A stretch of 64,000 nucleotides of DNA, taken from Rhizobium sp. Pop5 (lineage in GTDB: Bacteria > Pseudomonadota > Alphaproteobacteria > Rhizobiales > Rhizobiaceae). Below, one piece after another: positions 8,661 to 17,618 of this stretch (within the stretch, counting starts at the first letter, position 1; every line of letters begins with the position of its first letter). A program made the translations under genes and the position numbers. The notes below the pieces were generated by a model. That model saw nothing but the letters and a program-made list of their open reading frames with translations. It did not search any database and was not told the origin of the DNA. The stretch covers positions 439,519 to 503,518 of the forward strand of contig NZ_CP099401.1 of assembly GCF_024721175.1 (NCBI RefSeq), given 5' to 3'.

Positions 8661-9431
8661 TCAATGCAATCCAAACAGGTTCAGCAGTTGCTCGCGGTGC
8701 CGGACGAATTCCGGTGCGCTCCGGTCGCGGGGACGCGGCAGATCGATTTCGATCAGGCGCGGCTCGGCTCCCTTTTCCCGCGGCAAGATCAGGATCCTGT
8801 CGGCGAGATAGATCGCCTCTTCGAGGTCGTGGGTGACGAGAATGGTCGTAACATCCTCGTCGCGCCAGATCCGCGCGAGCTCCTGCTGCATGCCGATCTT
8901 GGTCATCGCGTCGAGCGCGCCGAGCGGCTCGTCGAGCAGCAGGATTTCGGGTTGGACGGCAAGCGCCCGGGCGATCCCGACGCGCTGCGCCATGCCTCCC
9001 GACAGCTGTCGGGGATAGGCGGTCTCGAATTGCTGCAGGCCGACGAGCTTGACGTAGCGGCTCGCCCGGCTCCGCGCCTGCTCGCGGGAGAGTCCCCTGG
9101 TTTCCAGCCCGAAGGCGACGTTGTCGAGCACCGTGAGCCAGGGCAGAAGGCGGGGCTCCTGGAAGATGACGGCGCGTTCCGCGCCGACGCCCCGTACCGC
9201 TTTGCCGTCGACGAGCACTTCTCCGGTGTCGGATTCCTCGAGCCCGGCCAGAACCCTGAGCAGGGTCGTCTTGCCCGATCCGCTGGCGCCGACGATGGCG
9301 AGGCTTTCGCCGGATCGGATATGGAGATTGATATCCTTCAGAACCTGCAGGGGTTTGCCGTTCAGCTTGTAGGATTTGGAGAGGCGACGGATCGTCACCT
9401 CTCCGCGGCGAATGTCCTCAGCGACGCTCAT
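8661..9431 (-). CDS. Sulfonate/nitrate-type ABC transporter ATPase (SsuB-like)
   Basis: 256 residues of the SsuB/TauB/NrtD family. Walker A GASGSGKTT, signature LSGGMAQRVGIARAL, Walker B ILLLDEPLGALDAMTK and the His switch VTHDLEEAI are all present. It is the last gene of a four-gene minus-strand operon (monooxygenase, permease, binding protein, ATPase), starting nine bases after the binding-protein stop. Provides ATP-driven import of the organosulfur or similar compound delivered by the 9441-10424 protein. Confidence 0.9.
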   Translation of the reverse strand: MSVAEDIRRGEVTIRRLSKSYKLNGKPLQVLKDINLHIRSGESLAIVGASGSGKTTLLRVLAGLEESDTGEVLVDGKAVRGVGAERAVIFQEPRLLPWLTVLDNVAFGLETRGLSREQARSRASRYVKLVGLQQFETAYPRQLSGGMAQRVGIARALAVQPEILLLDEPLGALDAMTKIGMQQELARIWRDEDVTTILVTHDLEEAIYLADRILILPREKGAEPRLIEIDLPRPRDRSAPEFVRHREQLLNLFGLH

Positions 9432-9440
9432 TGCGGTTCC

Positions 9441-10424
9441 TCAGTTGCTTGCCGGTTTAGCGTCGGCGGTAAAGAGAATGTTCTTAGCCGCCAGTTGGCC
9501 TTGCTTCAGCTTACCCTCGCGAACCAGTACGTCGATCCAGAACTGAATGTCGCGTTCGACCGGCAGGCCGCCGGCGCGCACGCCGTAGCCGCGGAAATAC
9601 TGTGCGATATCCGCGTTCTCACCGCGCTCGGCAAGCGCCTTGGCGAAGATCTTCTTGGTTTCCTCCGGATGTTCCCGGGCATAGTCGAGGGCACGGGCCG
9701 ACTGCTCGACAAAAATCTTGGCGGCTTCGGGATGTTGCTGAATGAAATCGCGACGCAGGACCACGAAGCCGCCGGCGATGTCGCCGAGAACGTCGGTATC
9801 GTCGAAAACCGGACGCAGGCCGCCATTCTTGAGCGCCGCACCCTCGAAGGTCGTCTGCCAATAACCGAAGGCGGCAATATCGACCTGCTTGGAGCGCAGC
9901 ACCTGCTCCAACTGCGGACCGGGAACGACGACCTGATTGGCGGAGTCGCTCGGCAGGCCGACGGAATGCAAGGCCTCGCGAATGGTATAGTCGAGATGCG
10001 CGCCGAGCGTGTTGACCGCGATGCTCTTGCCGACAATGTCCTTGATGCTTTTGATCGGGCTGTCTTCCAGCACATAGAAAGTCGACTGCACCTCGTCGTT
10101 GATGCCGTTCGACGGATAGGCGGCGACGAAGTCGTTGCCGCCGATGATCGAATTCAGCACGGCGGAGGTGGCGGCGCTGCCGATCTCGACGTCGCCGGAT
10201 GCGAGAGCGATGAGAGAGGCCGGGCCGCCCTGGGCATAGCCGACATTCTCAAACGTGATGCCGGTGTCTTTGAAATAGCCGAGTGCATCGGCCAGTTCAT
10301 GGGCGGCAAGGCCGCCTTGGCTCGCGAGATAACGCAGCTTCACCGTGTCAGTGGCTGCGGCCGGTGTGGCGAGGCCGAGCGCGATGACGGCCGGCAGGAG
10401 AAGATTGCGGGGATGAAACGTCAT
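9441..10424 (-). CDS. ABC transporter binding protein, aliphatic sulfonate type (SsuA-like)
   Basis: 327 residues, NMT1/SsuA-like periplasmic binding protein. ATG at 10424 begins a clear Sec signal peptide (MTFHPRNLLLPAVIALGLA, cleavage near AAA-TDT); open frame further upstream is antisense noise. The N-terminal VKLRYLASQGGLAAHELADA and GPASLIALASGDVEIGSAAT motifs are those of sulfonate/taurine binding proteins. It lies between permease and ATPase of the same operon. Which sulfonate, sulfone or thioether is bound cannot be read from sequence. Confidence 0.88.
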   Translation of the reverse strand: MTFHPRNLLLPAVIALGLATPAAATDTVKLRYLASQGGLAAHELADALGYFKDTGITFENVGYAQGGPASLIALASGDVEIGSAATSAVLNSIIGGNDFVAAYPSNGINDEVQSTFYVLEDSPIKSIKDIVGKSIAVNTLGAHLDYTIREALHSVGLPSDSANQVVVPGPQLEQVLRSKQVDIAAFGYWQTTFEGAALKNGGLRPVFDDTDVLGDIAGGFVVLRRDFIQQHPEAAKIFVEQSARALDYAREHPEETKKIFAKALAERGENADIAQYFRGYGVRAGGLPVERDIQFWIDVLVREGKLKQGQLAAKNILFTADAKPASN

Positions 10425-10464
10425 GGTGCGTCCTTTTCGGAAGAGGAAAATCGATGGAAACAGG

Positions 10465-11316
10465 TCAGGCGCTCGGCTGAGACCAGCGGCAGAGACGGCG
10501 CTGCAGGAGGACGAGCAGTGCATTCGCGGCAAGGCCGAGGAAGGCGAGCAGCAGGATCGCCGCAAACATCAGCGGGATCTGGAAATTGTACTGGGCATTC
10601 ATGACCTGGAAGCCGATGCCCTTGTTGGCGCCGATCATCTCGGCGGCGATCAGGAGAAGAAGCGCAGTTGTCGCCGAGAGACGCAGGCCGACGAAGATCG
10701 CAGGCACGGAGGCCGGCAGGATGACGCGGCGGAAGATGGTGAGTGGTCCGGCACCATAGGTGCGCGCCATCTCGATAAGCTTCTTGTCCACCTCCTTGAC
10801 GCCGCCGATCGTGGCGAGCAGCACCGGAAACAGCGTCGCCCAGAAGATGACGAAGATTTTGGAGGTTTCGCCGAGACCGAGCAGGAGGATGAAGACCGGA
10901 TAGAGCGCCAGCGCCGAGGTCTGGCGGAAGAGCTGCAGGATCGGATCGAGCGCCTGTTCGACCGCACGAAACTGGCCCATGAAGAGGCCGAGCGGAATGC
11001 CGAGCACGACGGCGAAGGCAAAGGCAATCCCGGCTCGTTGCAGGCTGATGGCGATGTCATCGATGAGCGCGCCGTTGGCAAGGTTGGTCCAAAGGGTCGA
11101 CAGGATCAGATTCAAAGGCGGGAAGACGGCGGGATTGACCCAGCCCCTGGTGCTCGACACCTGCCAGAGCACGAGGAAGCTGATGAGCAGGCCGTAGCGC
11201 GGCAAAAGCGATGCAAGCACCTTGCGCAGGTGGGATGCGAGAACGGAAGTATTGCTTTCGCGGCTCTTCAGGTGACCAAAACTTGTCGGAAGAGCCTGGT
11301 TGATTTCATAGGCCAT
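10465..11316 (-). CDS. Sulfonate-type ABC transporter permease (SsuC-like)
   Basis: 283 residues with about six membrane helices. The start is ATG 11316, behind GAGGAGCAGACG; the open frame further upstream overlaps the monooxygenase and is not real. The EAA loop reads MARTYGAGPLTIFRRVILPA, with the usual glycine. Homodimer channel for the SsuB-like ATPase. The start codon is ten bases from the monooxygenase stop, so the genes form one transcript. Confidence 0.9.
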   Translation of the reverse strand: MAYEINQALPTSFGHLKSRESNTSVLASHLRKVLASLLPRYGLLISFLVLWQVSSTRGWVNPAVFPPLNLILSTLWTNLANGALIDDIAISLQRAGIAFAFAVVLGIPLGLFMGQFRAVEQALDPILQLFRQTSALALYPVFILLLGLGETSKIFVIFWATLFPVLLATIGGVKEVDKKLIEMARTYGAGPLTIFRRVILPASVPAIFVGLRLSATTALLLLIAAEMIGANKGIGFQVMNAQYNFQIPLMFAAILLLAFLGLAANALLVLLQRRLCRWSQPSA

Positions 11317-11326
11317 CGTCTGCTCC

Positions 11327-12679
11327 TCACTCTGCTGCCTGAAGAGCCACGCGCTCGGCAGCCCATCGGTTGGTCGGGAAAGGCAGGCCGAGGTTTTCCC
11401 GGAGCGTCTTGCCTTCGTAAGCCGTGCGGAACAGGCCGCGGCGCTGCAGTTCCGGGATGACCAGGTCGACGAAGTCGTCGAGCGCCGTCGGCAGCCAGGG
11501 CGGCAGAATGTTGAAGCCGTCGGCCGCTTCGTTTTCGAACCATGTCTGCAGCGTATCGGCGATCTGTTCGGCGGTTCCGACGACGGTGTAGTGCCCGCGG
11601 GCGGATGCGATCCATTGATAGAGCTGGCGGATGGTGAAGTTGTTTTCATCGGCGATCTGGCGGATGAGTGCCTGGCGGCTCTTCATGCCTTCCGTCGGCG
11701 GCGCGGGCGGAAGAGGCCCGTCGAGATCATAACCGTGCAGGTCGAGCGTGCCGCCGGTCAGGCCGTTGAGGAGGCCGATTCCGTCCTCTTCGACGATGAG
11801 CGAGGTCAGGCGATCGTATTTTTGGCGCGCCTCCGCCTCGGTCCTTCCGACGAAGGCGGATACACCGGGCATGACCAGGATGTGATCGGGATTTCGGCCG
11901 AGGCCGCGAGCGCGCGCCTTGATGTCCCGATAGAACTCCTGGGCGGTTTCGATATGCTGGTGGGCGGTGAAGATGACCTCGGCCGTCGCGGCGGCAAGCC
12001 CGCGTCCGTCGTCGGACTGCCCGGCCTGGACGATGACGGGATGTCCCTGTGGCGAGCGCGAGACGTTGAGCGGGCCGCGCACACTGAAATGCTCGCCGCG
12101 GTGATCGGTGTCGTGCAGTTTCGCCGGGTCGAAGAAGACGCCGGTCCCCTTATCACGGATGAAGGCGTCGTCCTCGAAGCTCTCCCAGAGCTTGCGGACG
12201 ACGTCGACATGCTCGGCGGCGCGGCGATATCGGTCTGCGTGCGGAAGCTGCGTTTCGCGATTGAAGTTCTGCGCCGTGAGGTCGCCCGTCGTGGTCACGA
12301 CGTTCCAGCCGGCGCGGCCCTCGGAGATCAGATCCAGCGAAGCGAACTTGCGGGCGGTCGTATAAGGCTCCTCATAGGTGGTCGAGGACGTCGCGATGAA
12401 GCCGAGATGGGTGGTCAGAGGCGCAAGGGCGGAGAACAATGTAACGGGTTCGAAGCCGGCCACGCGGGCGTTCCCGCCTTCGCGCGCTCCGCCGAAACCG
12501 ACTGCCAGCCCATCGGCTAGGAAATAAGCATCGAAGAGGCCGCGTTCGGCGGTCTGGGCGAGCTGTTTGTGAAACTCGAAACTGGTCGCGCCGTCGACCG
12601 GCTGGTCGGGATGCCGCCATGAGGCGACATGCTGTCCGCCACCGGGAAGAAATGCTCCAAGCCTGATTTTCCGTGTCAT
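11327..12679 (-). CDS. FMN-dependent LLM-class monooxygenase (NtaA/SnaA/DszA family)
   Basis: 450 residues, the length typical of the NtaA/SnaA/DszA branch of luciferase-like monooxygenases, which use FMNH2 from a partner reductase to oxidise C-S or C-N bonds. Seen: KIRLGAFLPGGGQH at the N-terminus, HLGFIATSSTTYEEPY, RAGWNVVTT and HPVIVQAGQSDDGR, all family landmarks. It leads an operon with an SsuABC-type importer, so the imported substrate is probably an organosulfur compound (sulfone, sulfonate or thioether) used as sulfur source. No reductase is encoded nearby; it must come from elsewhere. Substrate uncertain. Confidence 0.87.
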   Translation of the reverse strand: MTRKIRLGAFLPGGGQHVASWRHPDQPVDGATSFEFHKQLAQTAERGLFDAYFLADGLAVGFGGAREGGNARVAGFEPVTLFSALAPLTTHLGFIATSSTTYEEPYTTARKFASLDLISEGRAGWNVVTTTGDLTAQNFNRETQLPHADRYRRAAEHVDVVRKLWESFEDDAFIRDKGTGVFFDPAKLHDTDHRGEHFSVRGPLNVSRSPQGHPVIVQAGQSDDGRGLAAATAEVIFTAHQHIETAQEFYRDIKARARGLGRNPDHILVMPGVSAFVGRTEAEARQKYDRLTSLIVEEDGIGLLNGLTGGTLDLHGYDLDGPLPPAPPTEGMKSRQALIRQIADENNFTIRQLYQWIASARGHYTVVGTAEQIADTLQTWFENEAADGFNILPPWLPTALDDFVDLVIPELQRRGLFRTAYEGKTLRENLGLPFPTNRWAAERVALQAAE

Positions 12680-13028
12680 TTCGCATCCTCTCCGTTTGTC
12701 GCCGACAGCCCGGCCGGGGCCAGAGTTCAATATGGCTGTCGCTACTAAAATACGTTTCCCATAGATTTTATAGAGAAACTTAATTTTATAGTTTCAGAGG
12801 AAGAGTGAATAGATTTGCGGGGGAAGCTGGAAATTCGAAATCAGCGATTGGGGAGCCGCCCGGCACACGGCCGGTCTCCCTTGATATGCTTGATCGTGGA
12901 CGAGCCGACTTGGAACATCCTATAAGCCCGGCAAGGTGCGCTTGATGCGATTAAGGGAGGATGCGGCTGAAGGCGGTCTTAGGCACGAAGTCCGTGGGCC
13001 GGATATCAATGCCTGGCTACGCTACGTA
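12680..13028. promoter_or_regulatory. Non-coding region upstream of the monooxygenase operon, with 9-base direct repeat
   Basis: 349 bases without a gene. ATTTTATAG occurs twice, at 12765-12773 and 12783-12791, an 18-base period; on the minus strand these read CTATAAAAT and could be tandem -10-like elements or regulator half-sites for the operon starting at 12679. The block 12730-12830 is much more A/T-rich than its surroundings. A weak imperfect hairpin (GGGAG...CTCCC, about 12851-12880) lies toward the IclR 3' end but has no T-run. Nothing else recognised. Confidence 0.4.
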
Positions 13029-13820
13029 TCAGCCTCGTTTTGATCGTGCCGGGGCGTGGCCAAGACCGGTGGCGGCCTTTTTCAGACAGTCGAGGTAGCG
13101 GTCCCGGTTCGCAATGCCGTCGTCGCGGGGGGTGACGAGGCAGAGCGTTGCGGCGGCGTGGCCTTCTTCGTCGCGCACCGGCACGGCAAAACAATGCGTG
13201 AAGCTGTCGACGATGCTGTTGAAGGTGAAGAGGCCTTCACGTTCGGCCTGGCGGACTTCGGCGATGAAGCTTTGCGGGTCGAGCCATTCGCCGTTCGGCA
13301 GGCGGAAATCCTGCGGCGGAATGAAGCTCAGGATTTCCTGATCCGACAGATGCGCAACGAGCAGGCGGCCCGACGCCGTCCACGGGATCGGCACCGACTG
13401 GCCGACATCCGTCGAGATGCGGAACGGCCGCGCGCCTTCGCGCATGCGCACGACCGTATATCTGTTGCCATCGAGCATGCAGAACTGTGCCGTCTCACGC
13501 GTCTCGTCGGCAAGCTGTTCAAGTGCTGCCTCGCATTCGCGGGTGAAATCGAAATGGTTCTCGTAGGCGGCGCCCAGGAAATAGAGCTTGCGGCCGAGAT
13601 AGACGCGGCCCTCGCCGCCGGTGAATTCGAGGATGCCGTTGCTCAGCAGCAGATTGACGAGTTCGTAGACCGACGAGCGCGGCGCGCCGATCTGTGCGGC
13701 GATTTCGTTCGGCTTCAAGGCCTGCCGTTTCTGACGCAGGAAATCAAGGATTTCGAAGGCACGGTCGAGCCCGCGAGCCCGCTTGCCGACTGCTTCGTCT
13801 TGAATTGCGTCCATTGCCAT
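13029..13820 (-). CDS. IclR-family transcriptional regulator
   Basis: 263 residues from ATG 13820 (AGG five bases upstream); a TTG at 13874 would add 18 residues. N-terminal winged helix (KPNEIAAQIGAPRSSVYELVNLL, read in two parts: KPNEIAAQIG then APRSSVYELVNLL), then the IclR effector domain with RISTDVGQSVPIPWTASGR and the C-terminal FTHCFAVPVRDEEGHAAATL. It is divergent from the operon starting at 14040 and is its probable regulator; IclR proteins usually sense a small carbon source or intermediate. A palindromic ATGTACAT lies in the shared promoter region. Confidence 0.9.
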   Translation of the reverse strand: MAMDAIQDEAVGKRARGLDRAFEILDFLRQKRQALKPNEIAAQIGAPRSSVYELVNLLLSNGILEFTGGEGRVYLGRKLYFLGAAYENHFDFTRECEAALEQLADETRETAQFCMLDGNRYTVVRMREGARPFRISTDVGQSVPIPWTASGRLLVAHLSDQEILSFIPPQDFRLPNGEWLDPQSFIAEVRQAEREGLFTFNSIVDSFTHCFAVPVRDEEGHAAATLCLVTPRDDGIANRDRYLDCLKKAATGLGHAPARSKRG

Positions 13821-13960
13821 CGATCCTTGTTTCTGTCCGGCCAAGCTTTTCAAACCCTCCGCCACATCTGTCAACCGATCCTGTCATTCCCGGCAAACGA
13901 AATTTTTGCGCCCCTCTTGCGAGGCAAAAAAAACGGCATAAGATCACCGCGTCCGGTATT

Positions 13961-13980
13961 TAGATCATATGTACATTATA
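13961..13980. promoter_or_regulatory. Palindromic A/T-rich site in the IclR/ABC divergent promoter
   Basis: The 220-base divergent region holds an A/T-rich stretch with the perfect palindrome ATGTACAT (13969-13976), about 65 bases before the binding-protein start. Candidate IclR operator; assignment rests only on position. Confidence 0.35.
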
Positions 13981-14039
13981 TTGGACAAATGGGAGATGGC
14001 AAGCCGATAGTGCTGCCGCATACAAAAAAGGGGATCGAC

Positions 14040-15110
14040 ATGAAGCATCTTGAAAACAGCATTTCCGCCACGCTGCGCCGTCGCCTTCTCGCGGGCGCTG
14101 CCGCCGCTGCGGCTCTTCTCGCCTTTTCGGCCGGTACGGCGTCCGCTGCCGCCAGCTGCATCAAGGGTGACCGCAAGGCGCCCTATACGATCGGCTGGGC
14201 GAACATCTATTCGGTGCCGACCTGGATGAAACAGACCGAAGGCACCATCAAGGCCGAAGTGGACGAGTTGAACAAGGCGGGCCTGGTGAAGGACCTGATG
14301 ATCACGGACGCGCAGGGCAATGCCCAGACGCAGATCCAGCATATCCAGTCGATGATCGACGCCAATGTCGACGCCATCGTGGTGATCGCCGGTTCCTCCA
14401 CGGCGCTCGACCGAGTTATCTCCGACGCCTGCGATAAGGGCATCGCGGTGGTGAATTTCGACAGCCTCGTCGACACCGACAAGGTGACCGCCAAGATCAA
14501 CACCGATTCCAATGAATGGGGCGCCACCGCTGCCAAGTGGATGGTCAGCCAGCTCGGCGGCAAAGGCAAGATCATCATCATGAACGGCCCGGCCGGCATT
14601 TCGGTGAGCGACGACCGCCGCAAGGGCGCCCAGCCGGTCCTCGATGCCAATCCGGGCCTAAAGGTGATCACCGAGACGAATACGGAATATAACGTCGCCC
14701 CGGCACAGGAAGCGATGACCAGCCTGCTCTTCGCCAACCCTGATATCGACGGCGTGCTGTCCCTCGGCGGCGCATTGTCGGCCGGCTCGGTCATGGCTTT
14801 TGAGCGCCAGGGCCGTGAACAGGTGCCGACGACAGGCGAAAATGCCCGGCAGTTCCTGGAACTCTGGAAAGAGAAGGGTCTGAAGGGCTGGGCAACCATG
14901 CAGCCCAACTGGCTCGGTGCGCTTTCCGTCTATACTGCCGTGCAGGCGCTGCAAGGCAAGGATATCCCGGCCTTCGTCAAGGTGCCGCTGCCCGTCATCG
15001 ACGACAGCACGATCGGCAGCTACCTCGCGCGCGCCGACAAGTTCCCCGCCGACGGCTATATTTACTCGGACTACGACAAGGCGCTCTTCGACAAACTGCT
15101 TGCCAAGTAA
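14040..15110 (+). CDS. Ribose-type ABC transporter binding protein
   Basis: 356 residues, Peripla_BP_4 (ribose/xylose) family. ATG 14040 follows AAGGGG by six bases. Signal peptide about residues 1-37 with a run of alanines and cleavage near ASA-AAS. Family features: IGWANIYSVPTWMKQTEG, NAQTQIQHIQSMIDANVDAI, GKGKIIIMNGPAGISVSDDR. It opens an eight-gene operon and delivers substrate to the ATPase and two permeases that follow. The downstream enzymes (amidohydrolase, PLP enzyme, RidA, deacylase) suggest the ligand is not a plain sugar but a sugar-like or N-acylated amino compound; this is inference. Confidence 0.9.
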   Translation: MKHLENSISATLRRRLLAGAAAAAALLAFSAGTASAAASCIKGDRKAPYTIGWANIYSVPTWMKQTEGTIKAEVDELNKAGLVKDLMITDAQGNAQTQIQHIQSMIDANVDAIVVIAGSSTALDRVISDACDKGIAVVNFDSLVDTDKVTAKINTDSNEWGATAAKWMVSQLGGKGKIIIMNGPAGISVSDDRRKGAQPVLDANPGLKVITETNTEYNVAPAQEAMTSLLFANPDIDGVLSLGGALSAGSVMAFERQGREQVPTTGENARQFLELWKEKGLKGWATMQPNWLGALSVYTAVQALQGKDIPAFVKVPLPVIDDSTIGSYLARADKFPADGYIYSDYDKALFDKLLAK

Positions 15111-15141
15111 TCCCAAGCAATTCGGGTTGAGGAACGCCGTC

Positions 15142-16656
15142 ATGACGGAAGAACGACCCCTGCTGGAAGCCCGGCAGGTGTTCAAGGGATTTTTCGGCAA
15201 TCCCGTTTTGAAGGGCGTCGACATCGCCCTTCTGCCGGGCAGGGTTCACGCCCTGCTCGGCGAGAACGGCGCGGGCAAATCCACATTGATCAACCTCCTG
15301 TCGGGCGCCCTGCAGCCCGATAGAGGTTCCATCCTGGTCGACGGCAAGCCCGTCGGGCGTTTCAGCCCGGCGGCTGCGCGTGCGGCCGGCATCGCCGTGG
15401 TCCAGCAGGAGCTGAGCCTGACGGCCAGTCTCTCGATTGCCGAAAACATCGGGCTCGGCGCCTTCCCGCGCCGGTTCGGCCTTATCGATTACAAGGCGCT
15501 TCATCGCGGCGTGCGAGAGGTCTGCGACTTGGTGGGGCTCACCGAGCCGCTCGACATGCCGGTCGCCGATCTCGCGCTCGGCCGCCGCCAGATGGTGGAA
15601 ATCGCCAAGGCGCTGTTCCGCAAGCCGCGTGTACTCATTCTGGACGAGCCGACTTCGTCGCTCTCCGCGCACGAAGCGGGCATTCTTGCCAGTCTGATCG
15701 GGACGCTGAGGGATCGTGGCACGGCGCTTCTTTATATTTCCCACCGTCTGAATGAAGTGCAGGCGCTCTGCTCGCATGTCACGGTGTTGAAGGATGGCGG
15801 CGTCACGGCCGACCAGTCGCTCTCCGGCATCGACGGCGAAGGGCTGGTGCGCCTGATGGTCGGCCGCGAGACCGGCGACCTCTTCCCGCCGCGCGCCGCT
15901 GCCAAGCCCGGCGAAATGCGCATCGGCGTCGAGGGCTTCTCCGCCGGCATGGTGCGTGACATCGGCTTTTCCGCCCGCGCCGGCGAGATCGTCGGCATTG
16001 GCGGGCTCGTGGGACAAGGCCAGGAAGACTTGCTGCTTGGTCTCTATGGCGCGATTCCGGCATCCGCCGCCCGGGCTGAAGTTTCCGGCAAGCCGGCTCT
16101 CCCCACTAACGTCGGCGAGGCTAATGCGGCTGGTATCGTCTATGTCCCGGCCGACCGCAAGCATGAGGGGCTGGTGCTGCCGCATTCCATCGCCTCCAAT
16201 CTCATCCTTCCCTCGCTTGGACTTCTGGCCCGCAAGGGCCTGCGCGACCGGCCGGCGGAAACCGGCCTGGTCGCCGATCTCGCCCGCCGCCTGACCATCA
16301 AGGGCGACACCGCCCGCCCGGTGCAGGCGCTCTCAGGCGGCAACCAGCAGAAGGTGGCGCTCGCCAAATGGCTGCCGCTCGACCCCTCGGTTCTGCTCCT
16401 CAACGATCCGACGCGCGGCGTCGACATCGAGACCAAGCGTGAAATCTACCTGATGCTGCGCGCCTTCGCTGCCGAAGGGCGACTCGTCATTCTCGCCAGT
16501 TCCGACACACCGGAGCTCGTCCATCTTTGCGACCGTGTCGTGGTTCTGCGCGAGGGGCGCGTCGCGGCGGCGCTGTCGCAGGGTGAAATCAGTGAAGGAG
16601 CGATCGTCGGAGCGGCGATGGGCATTGCGACCACGACACAGGGAGCGGCAGCATGA
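15142..16656 (+). CDS. Ribose-type ABC transporter ATPase, duplicated (RbsA-like)
   Basis: 504 residues with two fused nucleotide-binding domains, as in RbsA/MglA/XylG. Domain 1 has Walker A GENGAGKST (about residues 38-46) and Walker B VLILDEPTSSLS; its signature region is LALGRRQMVEIAKAL. Domain 2 has LSGGNQQKVALAKWL and VLLLNDPTRGVDIETK, but a degenerate Walker A (GGLVGQGQEDLLLG), which is normal in this family. The second-domain Walker B has Asn-Asp in place of Asp-Glu, implying it is regulatory rather than catalytic. Overlaps the next gene by four bases (ATGA). Confidence 0.92.
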   Translation: MTEERPLLEARQVFKGFFGNPVLKGVDIALLPGRVHALLGENGAGKSTLINLLSGALQPDRGSILVDGKPVGRFSPAAARAAGIAVVQQELSLTASLSIAENIGLGAFPRRFGLIDYKALHRGVREVCDLVGLTEPLDMPVADLALGRRQMVEIAKALFRKPRVLILDEPTSSLSAHEAGILASLIGTLRDRGTALLYISHRLNEVQALCSHVTVLKDGGVTADQSLSGIDGEGLVRLMVGRETGDLFPPRAAAKPGEMRIGVEGFSAGMVRDIGFSARAGEIVGIGGLVGQGQEDLLLGLYGAIPASAARAEVSGKPALPTNVGEANAAGIVYVPADRKHEGLVLPHSIASNLILPSLGLLARKGLRDRPAETGLVADLARRLTIKGDTARPVQALSGGNQQKVALAKWLPLDPSVLLLNDPTRGVDIETKREIYLMLRAFAAEGRLVILASSDTPELVHLCDRVVVLREGRVAAALSQGEISEGAIVGAAMGIATTTQGAAA

Positions 16657-17618
16657 GCACGATTTCCCCATCCTCTTGGCTCTACGGCTCGATCCAGCTT
16701 CGCCGCAATCGCGGCCTCGGCGGCCTCTATCTTGTCGTTGCGGCTTTTCTCATTCTCTATGCCGTGCTCTTTCCGGGCATCCTTTCGATTGGCGGATTCT
16801 CGAAGTTCACGCAGAACTGGTTTCCGCTTGCGCTCGTCACGATGGCGCAGGCGCTGCTCATGCTGAACGGCGGCATCACGCTGGCGATCGGCCCGCTGGT
16901 CAGCCTCGGAGCCGTGATCGCGGCGACGACGATGGAGGGCGCGCTTGGCGTTTCCGGAGGCATTCTTGCCGTCGCTGCCGCCGGTCTTGCGATCGGCGCC
17001 ATCACCGGCGCCATCGTGACGCATCTGAGATTGCCGGCGATCATTGTCACGCTTGCCGGCTCCTTCATCATCAGCGGGGTGGCGCTCATCCTGTTGCCGC
17101 GGCCGGGCGGGGCCATTCCCGATTGGCTGTCGACGGTGCTCGCCGGCCATACGCCCGTCGCCTTCCTGCTGCTCGTCTTGATCCTGGCGCTTTGGAAAGC
17201 CTTCCTGGCGACGCCGCTCGGTCTCGGCATCTATGCGGCTGGCGACAATTCGGTCGGGGCGTTCCGTTCCGGCGTTCCGGTCGAACGGGTGAAGGTCGCA
17301 GCCTTTGCGCTCTCCGGTCTTCTCGCCGCGTTGACCGGCCTTTTCGTTGCCGCGCAGACCGGCTCCGGTGATCCGGTGATCGGCACGCCGTTTACGCTGA
17401 ATTCGATCGCCGCCGCCGTACTTGGCGGTGTCGGCTTCCTCGGCGGCAAGGGCACGATGCGTGGCGCGATCTGTGGCAGCCTGCTGCTCTCGGTCATGAT
17501 CAACGTCATGTTCTTCCTGGGCTTCCCGCCGGTCGCACAATATGTCGCTCAAGGCCTGATCATCGTCGGGGCGGTCGCCGTTCCGGAATTTCTGACGCAA
17601 TGGAGGGCAAGGCGATGA
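16653..17618 (+). CDS. Ribose-type ABC transporter permease 1 (RbsC-like)
   Basis: 321 residues, BPD_transp_2 family with eight to ten membrane helices. The family motif GGITLAIGPLVSLGAVIAA sits near residues 70-88, and VLGGVGFLGGKGTMRGAICG lies in the C-terminal cytoplasmic loop. It overlaps both neighbours by four bases (ATGA), so the operon is tightly coupled. Pairs with the next permease as a heterodimer. Confidence 0.92.
   Translation: MSTISPSSWLYGSIQLRRNRGLGGLYLVVAAFLILYAVLFPGILSIGGFSKFTQNWFPLALVTMAQALLMLNGGITLAIGPLVSLGAVIAATTMEGALGVSGGILAVAAAGLAIGAITGAIVTHLRLPAIIVTLAGSFIISGVALILLPRPGGAIPDWLSTVLAGHTPVAFLLLVLILALWKAFLATPLGLGIYAAGDNSVGAFRSGVPVERVKVAAFALSGLLAALTGLFVAAQTGSGDPVIGTPFTLNSIAAAVLGGVGFLGGKGTMRGAICGSLLLSVMINVMFFLGFPPVAQYVAQGLIIVGAVAVPEFLTQWRARR

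Noticed and set aside
12851..12880. Hairpin as terminator of the IclR gene
   Set aside because: Imperfect stem and no T-run on the minus strand, and 150 bases from the stop; kept only as a remark.
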